DNA of 10,119 nucleotides, taken from assembly GCA_035528275.1 (NCBI GenBank), contig DATKYV010000121.1, positions 1-10,119 on the forward strand, in the 5' to 3' direction. Source of the DNA: DATKYV01 sp035528275. Its GTDB lineage: Bacteria > Acidobacteriota > Terriglobia > UBA7540. Within the stretch, counting starts at the first letter, position 1. Each line of letters opens with the position of its first letter. This document shows, piece after piece, positions 1 to 7,984 of the stretch. The notes under the pieces were generated by a model. It saw only the letters and a program-made list of their open reading frames with translations, had not been told where the DNA came from and ran no database searches. Made by a program: the position numbers and the translations under genes.

Positions 1-1415
1 CTCAAGCGAAACGCCCGGCTCGTGACCTCTTGCTTTCGCGAGTTGGCCAGGGGTCCGCCGCCATCAAGAGGAGCGCTGGGGTCCCAGACCCCGCCTTGGT
101 CCACCAGGATGCGCGGTCGCTCGGTCCAGATGAAGGAACTCGAAAGGCGGCTGATCTCCGAGAAGTTGTGGTCCACCTTGAAAGTGAGCTGGGTCTGGTG
201 GAACCAGGGGTCGTTCTGCCGGGGGAGGGCGCTGTTGTTGATAATCGCTCCGGGAACCTCCGGCAGATACCCACTGCGGAAGATATCCACAATGTTCTGC
301 GAGACGGTGCTGATTTGGCCCGGGGGAATAATATTGCCCGGATAAACCAGTCCGGTCCCAGGTTGGAAAATCGCGCCCTTATAGACGGGATTTCCTCCGG
401 CATCGACATCCAACTGAGTGCTGGTGTCGAGCAAGGCGCTGAAGTCGCCATCCAGGAAGGCGGGTATGGGAACGGTCTTGTTGAACTCACCCAGCACAAA
501 CCGCTCCTGCATGTACTTCTCGAAGGCCCCGAAAACGAAGGTCTTGTTCTTGATGATCGGTCCGCCCAGGCTGAATCCGTAGACCTGCTGCCGGTCCGTG
601 GCTCTGGGCTCGCCGCGGAAGTTGCTTTGCCAGGTGTTGGCGTTCAGCGCCTCATTGTGCAGGAATCCGAACGCGCTGCCGTGCAGGTCGTTGGTCCCGG
701 ACTTCAAGGTGAATTTGTAGGCTCCCCCGCCACTGCGGCCGTCGGCGGCGCGGACACCACTGGTCTCCACCCTGAACTCTTGAACGGCTTCCATGGTGGG
801 GCTGGATTCGCCGATATGGCCGCCGATCTGGATCACCGCGGAAGTCCCATCGATCAAAACTTCCTTGGTGAACGCCATGCTGCCGCCGACGTGCGTGGTC
901 CAGGTGTCGCCTTCCACGCCCGGGGTGATGGCGAGGGCGAAGAGCTCAAGCTGGCGGCCGCCGCTGATCGAGAGGGGGAGGTCAGTGACGATCTGGCCCT
1001 TCATCGTAGTGCTGAGTTCAGTTTGTCGCGTCTGCAGGATGCTTGCCTCGGCGGTGACCGTGACACTCTCGGTCATCGCACCCACCTGCAGAACGGCATC
1101 AAGTCTCACCACCTGCGCCACTGACACCGTGATGCCGTCGCGCACCAGCCCCTTGAAGCCCTGCTTTGTGAACGAAACAGAATAGCCTCCGACGGGCTGG
1201 TTCAGAATGGTATAGAGTCCCACGTCGTTGGTCGTGGCCGAGGTCGCCACGCCTGTAGCCGTGTTAACAGCCGTGACCGCAACACCCGGCACCACGGCAC
1301 CGCTCTCATCGGTTAACGTGCCGGTGATTGTTCCTCGGTCGGTCTGCTGCGCCCATAAAAGCCCCACAAAAAGGAATGGGGCCAACAGCCCAAGGGAAAT
1401 GATCTTTCCCCTCAT
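1..1415 (-). CDS. TonB-dependent receptor with N-terminal carboxypeptidase-regulatory-like domain (Oar-like), C-terminus outside window
   Basis: Outer-membrane active transporter, partial: 471 codons are visible and the frame is open to the left edge, so most of the beta-barrel is missing. The start at 1415 is fixed by a strong AAGGAGG six bases upstream. Residues 1-22 are a signal peptide (basic MRGK, hydrophobic core, cleavage likely after LWA). Residues about 27-110 form a carboxypeptidase-regulatory-like beta-sandwich (GTITGTLTDESGAVVPGV, then a GLYTI strand). About 120-225 is the plug, with LIDGTSA, VQEFRVETSG and a Gly-rich turn followed by the FTLKSGTNDLHGSAF block typical of acidobacterial receptors. 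The barrel begins after that (YGFSLGGPIIKNKTFVFGAFE). Family members import large substrates such as glycans, peptides or siderophores using TonB energy; the substrate here cannot be read from sequence. It has its own promoter with LacI-like operators, which hints at a carbohydrate signal (inference). Confidence 0.93.
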   Translation of the reverse strand, partial: MRGKIISLGLLAPFLFVGLLWAQQTDRGTITGTLTDESGAVVPGVAVTAVNTATGVATSATTNDVGLYTILNQPVGGYSVSFTKQGFKGLVRDGITVSVAQVVRLDAVLQVGAMTESVTVTAEASILQTRQTELSTTMKGQIVTDLPLSISGGRQLELFALAITPGVEGDTWTTHVGGSMAFTKEVLIDGTSAVIQIGGHIGESSPTMEAVQEFRVETSGVRAADGRSGGGAYKFTLKSGTNDLHGSAFGFLHNEALNANTWQSNFRGEPRATDRQQVYGFSLGGPIIKNKTFVFGAFEKYMQERFVLGEFNKTVPIPAFLDGDFSALLDTSTQLDVDAGGNPVYKGAIFQPGTGLVYPGNIIPPGQISTVSQNIVDIFRSGYLPEVPGAIINNSALPRQNDPWFHQTQLTFKVDHNFSEISRLSSSFIWTERPRILVDQGGVWDPSAPLDGGGPLANSRKQEVTSRAFRL

Positions 1416-1421
1416 AACTAT

Positions 1422-1428
1422 CCTCCTT
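1422..1428 (-). promoter_or_regulatory. Strong ribosome binding site of the TonB receptor gene
   Basis: On the minus strand the sequence reads AAGGAGG, a near-perfect Shine-Dalgarno, with six bases between it and the ATG at 1413-1415. It is by far the best ribosome binding site in the window and settles the receptor start codon. The other genes here have weak or no recognisable Shine-Dalgarno. Confidence 0.9.
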
Positions 1429-1529
1429 TTTCGATCCGCTTACCTCGACGCAAGAGAAGAAGAAAGGGAATCCAAAAAAACGCGTTCAGTTGTGGTTCAG
1501 AGCGAAGACCTCAACTGCCTACCTAAGGG

Positions 1530-1560
1530 TGCAAGCGTTCGCTGTCTGTAAGCGTTTGCA
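1530..1560 (-). promoter_or_regulatory. Two tandem LacI-family-like operators at the receptor promoter
   Basis: Two 14-bp partly palindromic sites are built around a central CG. On the plus strand, 1547-1560 reads TGTAAGCGTTTGCA and 1530-1543 reads TGCAAGCGTTCGCT. The first fits the general LacI/GalR-family operator pattern (TGNAANCGNTTNCA) well; the second is a weaker match. Their centres (1553/1554 and 1536/1537) are 17 bp apart, so they sit on slightly rotated faces of the helix. Read from the promoter, the stronger site begins at the predicted transcription start, a classic place for a repressor to block initiation. The outer arms GTGCAA and TTGCAC also pair as one larger inverted repeat across 1529-1561. 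No LacI-type regulator gene is in the window, so the binding protein is unknown. Confidence 0.6.
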
Positions 1561-1567
1561 CGCTAAT

Positions 1568-1596
1568 CCAATAACATGCCGTCCCCACCCTGTCAA
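1568..1596 (-). promoter_or_regulatory. Sigma70-type promoter of the TonB receptor gene
   Basis: On the minus strand a perfect -35 hexamer TTGACA (plus 1591-1596) is followed by a 17-nt spacer and TATTGG (plus 1568-1573) as the -10. The -10 matches consensus at only three of six positions but is preceded by TGT, an extended -10 arrangement that can compensate. The predicted start is near 1561, giving a 5' leader of about 146 nt with a T-run and a pyrimidine-rich stretch before the ribosome binding site. The two LacI-like operators begin directly at the predicted start. Confidence 0.65.
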
Positions 1597-1764
1597 GGGA
1601 AAAAACTGCCCTGCGTCAAACCGCTGGGTCGGGCATTTTGACGGCGTCTCTGCTGTCGAAAGTGCTCTTCTCGCGCCTCGTGGGTCGGCCCGATTGCATA
1701 CATCAGCGCGCTGCGACTCGAGAAGGAGAGCATTCAGTCCTCACACCGAGAAACGCAAGCGCTC
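1597..1764. other. Spacer between glycosyltransferase stop and receptor promoter
   Basis: I see no gene in this stretch. It contains a 10-bp palindrome CAGCGCGCTG at 1704-1713 but no hairpin followed by a T-run on the minus strand, so no intrinsic terminator for the upstream dnaE-accA-glycosyltransferase cluster is evident. Read-through into the receptor gene therefore cannot be excluded. Confidence 0.5.
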
Positions 1765-2514
1765 TTATTGTCCTAGCTCAGGGCGGGGATGCCCTGGGCG
1801 CAGCAAAGGGGTGGCCTTCTCTTCCCGAACCGGCGCATACAGCCGAGCCAGGTAGTTGGCAGGAATGCCCATCGAGAACAGGGACTGCACCAGAATCCAA
1901 CTCAGTAGGGTGCGAGGAATTCCCTGCCGGCACCAGCGACGGTCGGACGCTTTCAGTTTGACCGGGAGACATAGTGTCGGGCCGAATCGCTCCATACGCC
2001 GCACGAACTCGTAGTCGTCCATGATCGGAATGGGTTTGAATCCGCCCAGCCGCTCAAACACCCGCCGGCGGACGAAGATTCCGGAATCGCCGTAGTAGAT
2101 TCCGAATCTGCGCCGGGCGCGATTGGCCCAGGTGAAAAACCGGTTCCACCGAGAGTCGCCTTCGAACGCCAAGTCGAAATTCCCGCCGCAGAGCGTCTGC
2201 GCGGCAAGCGCTCGCCCCATCGCCTCAATCACGTCCGGCGGAACGACGACGTCGGCGTGAAGGAACAGCAGCGTGTCACCGCGCGCCAGTTCCGCACCGT
2301 GATTGAGCTGGAGGGCGCGATTGCGCAGAGCCGCAACCAGCCGCAGCGGGCGCGGGAAGGTGGGGATCAACGCCTCGACCTTCCCTCCCGTCCCATCCGT
2401 GCTTTCGCCGTCGACAACGAGTACCTCGAAGTTGCCCCGTGCGCAGCTCAAATGGGCGAGGGTGCGCGCGATAACGCTTTCTTCGTTGTAAGTGGGAATG
2501 ACGATGCTAATCAT
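1765..2514 (-). CDS. Family 2 glycosyltransferase, TIGR04283-like
   Basis: A 249-residue cytoplasmic GT-A fold glycosyltransferase with no signal peptide and no clear membrane segment. The N-terminus MISIVIPTYNEE is the canonical GT2 opening and supports the start at 2514 despite the lack of a Shine-Dalgarno. The nucleotide-binding acidic residue is in VVDGESTDGT (residues 33-42), and the metal-binding DXD-like site is LFLHADV (83-89). The acceptor region holds YYGDSGIFVRR (140-150) and GGFKPIPIMDDYEFVRRM (157-174). The RRWCRQGIPRTLLSWILVQ segment and final LARLYAPVRE resemble the family that databases label 'TIGR04283 arsenosugar biosynthesis glycosyltransferase'. That label comes from association with arsenic genes in some genomes; none are present here, so the sugar and acceptor are unknown. 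It starts 50 bp after accA and is probably the last gene of the dnaE-accA transcript. Confidence 0.88.
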   Translation of the reverse strand: MISIVIPTYNEESVIARTLAHLSCARGNFEVLVVDGESTDGTGGKVEALIPTFPRPLRLVAALRNRALQLNHGAELARGDTLLFLHADVVVPPDVIEAMGRALAAQTLCGGNFDLAFEGDSRWNRFFTWANRARRRFGIYYGDSGIFVRRRVFERLGGFKPIPIMDDYEFVRRMERFGPTLCLPVKLKASDRRWCRQGIPRTLLSWILVQSLFSMGIPANYLARLYAPVREEKATPLLRPGHPRPELGQ

Positions 2515-2564
2515 TCAGGAATTGGATGCCGGGCCCGAGATGAGGGTGCGAGGAGATGCTGGGC

Positions 2565-3515
2565 TTATGTCTCGGTCACAAATGCAGCGAGTTTTCTGAG
2601 CCGTTGGTGCCGGCGCTCGAGAAGCTCTGAAACTGAAAGCGCTTCTAGTTGGCGCAGAACCTCCCGGATGAAGGGCCGCAGGAGTTCAGCGGCCTTTTGG
2701 GGATCGTTTTGGGCGCCCCCGGGGGGCTCCGGCACGACTTGGTCCACAATCTCGAAGCCGTGGAGGTCCTCGGCCGTTATTTTCATGATTCGGGCCGCGT
2801 CCTGTTTGTGGTCCCAGTCGCGCCAGAGAATCGAAGAGCAGCTTTCCGGCGAAATCACCGAGTAGACGGCATTCTCCTCCATCAGCACCGTATCACCGAT
2901 GGCGATGCCCAGCGCGCCGCCACTCCCCCCTTCACCGTGGATCACCACTAGGATGGGAACCGGGAGCTTGGGAATCTCCTTCAAGTTGTACGCGATGGCT
3001 TCGGCCTGGCCGCGCTCTTCAGCGCCGATACCGGGATAGGCGCCCGGCGTATCCACCAGGCTGATGATGGGCAGGCGGAATTTCGCCGCCAATTGCATCA
3101 GGCGCAGCGCTTTGCGGTAGCCTTCGGGTTTGGGCATCCCGAAGTTGCGCAGCAGCTTCTGCTTGGTGTCGCGGCCTTTCTGGTGGCCCACCACCATGAT
3201 GGGGCGGTCGTCGAAACGCGCCATGCCGCACACGATGGCCGGGTCGTCGGCGAAGCGGCGGTCGCCGTGAAGCTCCGCGAAATCGCTGAACAGCATCTCG
3301 ATATAATCGAGGGTGTAGGGCCGTCGGGGATGCCGGGCGAGCAATACACGCGCCCAGGCGTCTTTCTCCTTGCCCTCGGAGCTATCCCGCGCCGCCTCCA
3401 ACTGCCACCGCAGACGGTCAATCTCCTCGTGGCTGGCCACGGACTCCGGAGCCTTCTCCAGCTCGGCGATCTGCTTTTCGAGTTCGTCGGCGAGCTTTCC
3501 GCCGGGGTTCGCCAT
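2565..3515 (-). CDS. accA: Acetyl-CoA carboxylase carboxyltransferase subunit alpha
   Basis: The alpha half of the carboxyltransferase that moves CO2 from biotin on AccB to acetyl-CoA, making malonyl-CoA for fatty acid synthesis. It works with AccD as an alpha2beta2 tetramer in the cytoplasm. At 316 residues it is full length (the E. coli protein is 319). An N-terminal helical region (ELEKQIAELEK) is followed by HPRRPYTLDYIEMLF and FAELHGDRRFADDPAIVCG. The crotonase-like core holds DTPGAYPGIGAEERGQ (from residue 155) and HGEGGSGGALGIAIGD (from residue 193), whose glycines form the oxyanion and substrate-binding loops, then YSVISPESCSSILW. These match the family almost residue for residue. It follows dnaE after 80 bp, an order also known in E. 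coli. accD is not in the window. The ribosome binding site is weak (GTGAAG), consistent with reliance on translation within an operon. Confidence 0.98.
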   Translation of the reverse strand: MANPGGKLADELEKQIAELEKAPESVASHEEIDRLRWQLEAARDSSEGKEKDAWARVLLARHPRRPYTLDYIEMLFSDFAELHGDRRFADDPAIVCGMARFDDRPIMVVGHQKGRDTKQKLLRNFGMPKPEGYRKALRLMQLAAKFRLPIISLVDTPGAYPGIGAEERGQAEAIAYNLKEIPKLPVPILVVIHGEGGSGGALGIAIGDTVLMEENAVYSVISPESCSSILWRDWDHKQDAARIMKITAEDLHGFEIVDQVVPEPPGGAQNDPQKAAELLRPFIREVLRQLEALSVSELLERRHQRLRKLAAFVTET

Positions 3516-3533
3516 GGAATCTTCACCGCACGG

Positions 3534-3545
3534 GAGAGCGCTCTC
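3534..3545. repeat. 12-bp perfect palindrome just upstream of accA
   Basis: GAGAGCGCTCTC is a perfect palindrome in the dnaE-accA gap, ending 19 bp before the accA start codon. It could be a short hairpin near the accA ribosome binding region or simply chance in GC-rich DNA. I assign no function. Confidence 0.35.
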
Positions 3546-3562
3546 GGAGACCCCCCCAAGCC

Positions 3563-3594
3563 GGATGGGAGGACCGAAAGGGCCTCCATCATCC
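3563..3594 (-). other. Intercistronic stem-loop directly after the dnaE stop codon
   Basis: One base after the dnaE stop the transcript can fold into a hairpin. Pairs are GGATG with CATCC, GGAGG with CCTCC and CC with GG, giving twelve base pairs with a 2-nt bulge, single-base mismatches and a four-base loop (UUUC on the minus strand, GAAA on the plus). No U-run follows; the next bases are G-rich. It is therefore not a typical intrinsic terminator. It more plausibly protects the end of the dnaE message, marks a processing point, or attenuates transcription towards accA (inference). Confidence 0.5.
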
Positions 3595-3595
3595 G

Positions 3596-7069
<3,474 letters not shown>

Positions 7070-7109
7070 CGCCAAGCATTCTAACAGAAAATCGTCCGCG
7101 GCAGCGGCT

Positions 7110-7134
7110 GTAGCGCCCACCTTCAGGTGGGCAC
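7110..7134 (+). repeat. Hairpin repeat, left copy of an exact 25-nt inverted pair
   Basis: It contains GCCCACCTTCAGGTGGGC, an 8-bp stem with a 2-nt loop, preceded by GTAGC. The whole 25-nt unit recurs as an exact reverse complement at 7331-7355. Confidence 0.9.
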
Positions 7135-7305
7135 GGTCGGGAGCGCCCGCTTTGGCGGCGCAGGGCCGATGTTGCCTTCACAACCCTGTATCCGACGATG
7201 CTCTTGTGGGGGAGGGATTTGCACCCCGCCAGTCATCAATATGCGGGTGCACCAAAAGGGTACCCCCCATCACGAGACTACTCCGGGAGATTCGCGCGGT
7301 GTAGC

Positions 7306-7323
7306 GCCGGCCTTTGGGCCGGC
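7306..7323. repeat. Hairpin repeat with GCCGGCC stem
   Basis: GCCGGCCTTTGGGCCGGC forms a 7-bp stem with a 4-nt loop and is preceded by GTAGC, the same edge as the unit at 7110. It sits inside the segment bounded by the 25-nt inverted pair. Confidence 0.85.
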
Positions 7324-7330
7324 ATCGTGA

Positions 7331-7355
7331 GTGCCCACCTGAAGGTGGGCGCTAC
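7331..7355 (-). repeat. Hairpin repeat, right copy of the exact 25-nt inverted pair
   Basis: Exact reverse complement of 7110-7134, with the same 8-bp stem and 2-nt loop and ending GCGCTAC. Together the two copies bound a 246-bp segment whose ends could pair with each other. Confidence 0.9.
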
Positions 7356-7410
7356 TCCGGAAAATTCATGCAGCGCAGGAGGTTCTGGAAGCGCGGGTCG
7401 GAGTGGGTAG

Positions 7411-7433
7411 GGGAGGGGCCTTGCGCCCCTCCC
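7411..7433. repeat. Hairpin repeat, 9-bp stem
   Basis: GGGAGGGGC and GCCCCTCCC pair across a 5-nt loop. The preceding GTAGGGGAG (7407-7415) also pairs with CTCCCCTAC at 7474-7482, linking this hairpin with the next palindrome into a compound inverted structure. Confidence 0.85.
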
Positions 7434-7452
7434 GCGCTGGGGGCTCGAAAAC

Positions 7453-7478
7453 GGGAGCCCGTCAGCTGACGGGCTCCC
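7453..7478. repeat. 26-bp perfect palindrome
   Basis: GGGAGCCCGTCAG is followed immediately by its exact reverse complement, giving a 26-bp perfect palindrome centred on CAGCTG. It is the longest uninterrupted symmetry in the window and lies in the gene-free array upstream of dnaE. It has no open frame or T-run, so it is neither a coding nor a typical terminator element. Confidence 0.9.
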
Positions 7479-7496
7479 CTACCACCTGAGATGTCA

Positions 7497-7600
7497 TGTA
7501 GCGCAACGCCCGCTCTGTGGCGTTGCGGCTGTTGCGCATTTCCAGTGCTCACGGACTGGGGCGGAAAACTGCAAGGCTACACTACGAGCCTTGCGCTACA
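7497..7600. repeat. 104-bp element with TGTAGCGCAA ends and two inner hairpins
   Basis: The ends TGTAGCGCAA (7497-7506) and TTGCGCTACA (7591-7600) are exact 10-nt inverted repeats. Inside are two stem-loops: 7502-7527 (CGCAACGCC with GGCGTTGCG, 9-bp stem, 8-nt loop) and 7571-7594 (GCAAGGCT with AGCCTTGC, 8-bp stem, 8-nt loop). The arrangement looks like a small two-hairpin mobile palindrome unit, but no target-site duplication is evident. Confidence 0.75.
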
Positions 7601-7634
7601 ACTGCCTGAAAACAAGCCGGTTGAAAGAATCCGT

Positions 7635-7652
7635 CTCACTGTTCTCACTGTT
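7635..7652. repeat. Two tandem copies of a 9-nt repeat
   Basis: CTCACTGTT occurs twice in perfect tandem. It lies between the hairpin array and the CTCTGCG repeats. Confidence 0.8.
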
Positions 7653-7721
7653 CGCCATGGGCGCACGGCGATGTGCTAGCGTGGGAATGGGAGAGAACAG
7701 AAAGCAGAAGGCAGGCAACGC

Positions 7722-7745
7722 CTCTGCGCCCTCTGCGTCTCTGCG
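7722..7745. repeat. CTCTGCG short repeat, three copies
   Basis: CTCTGCG occurs at 7722-7728, 7731-7737 and 7739-7745 with spacers of two and one bases. The minus strand reads CGCAGAGACGCAGAGG, a short intergenic repeat that I recognise as recurring in several environmental bacterial genomes and as the source of spurious HRRDAEGAE-type predicted proteins. Function unknown. Confidence 0.8.
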
Positions 7746-7895
7746 GTGGGACAGGGATGGTGAGTTGTGAATAGTGAATTGAAGGCCCCAAGGCCAGAAG
7801 TTGGAGGCACGAGACGGGATAATCGAGCCCTGCCGGGCAGGCGGGCGAGCATCAACAATCACCGCCAAATGCGCGAAAACGCAAAAGCAAAGCCG

Positions 7896-7916
7896 CTAGG
7901 TGTATGAAAACACTAG
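7896..7916 (-). terminator. Possible weak stem-loop downstream of the CCA gene
   Basis: CTAGGTGT and ACACTAG can pair as a 7-bp stem with one bulged G and a 6-nt loop, about 70 bp after the CCA gene stop. On the minus strand the sequence after it holds short T-runs interrupted by G and C rather than a clean U-tract. A terminator is possible but weakly supported. Confidence 0.2.
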
Positions 7917-7984
7917 GGGAGTTCAGAAAAAATGATGGTTTTCGTGGGGAGCACTCACCTCACGCGACCACGCACGCGGGAGAT

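Larger units (their letters stand above)
7109..7600. repeat. Array of palindromic hairpin repeats upstream of dnaE
   Basis: A gene-free stretch packed with at least six distinct strong inverted repeats, each entered below. Recurrent edge words TAGCGC and GCGCTA bracket several of them (7111, 7302, 7351, 7499, 7595), suggesting one repeat family with variable stems. A weaker hairpin (GCGCC with GGCGC) lies at 7143-7161, and an imperfect pair GCACCCCGC / GCGGGTGC at 7221-7250. There is no transposase and no open frame with recognisable protein. The layout recalls REP/BIME-like intergenic palindromes, but I cannot name the family. The unit nearest dnaE ends only about 40 bp before its start codon. 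Confidence 0.8.
7601..7984. other. Gene-free repeat-rich stretch behind the CCA gene
   Basis: No credible gene. Short reading frames on the minus strand translate low-complexity or repeat DNA (for instance a frame reading HRRDAEGAE, a hallmark of a widespread noncoding repeat). The stretch holds the 9-nt tandem, the CTCTGCG repeats, an AT-richer GTGAATAGTGAATTG segment near 7767-7781, and a small CCTGCC/GGCAGG symmetry near 7829-7841. No convincing minus-strand promoter for dnaE was found here. Confidence 0.6.

Noticed and set aside
30..1124. Long plus-strand open frame of 364 codons
   Set aside because: It is antisense to the TonB receptor, whose signal peptide, regulatory-like domain, plug motifs and strong ribosome binding site are unambiguous. 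The plus-strand translation has no recognisable domain.
1765..2514. Arsenosugar biosynthesis function for the glycosyltransferase
   Set aside because: The resemblance is to a family carrying that name, but no arsenic methylation, radical SAM or resistance gene is present, so the specific function is not supported.
7078..7083. TAGAAT as -10 box of dnaE on the minus strand
   Set aside because: The -35 position 17 nt upstream reads CGCTGC, which does not match, and the start site would fall almost on the ATG. The support is too weak to annotate.
7109..7600. CRISPR array
   Set aside because: The repeats are different palindromes with irregular spacing rather than identical direct repeats with uniform spacers, and no cas gene is present.
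7596..7868. Minus-strand 90-codon frame containing HRRDAEGAE
   Set aside because: This is translation of the CTCTGCG noncoding repeat, a known source of spurious proteins.
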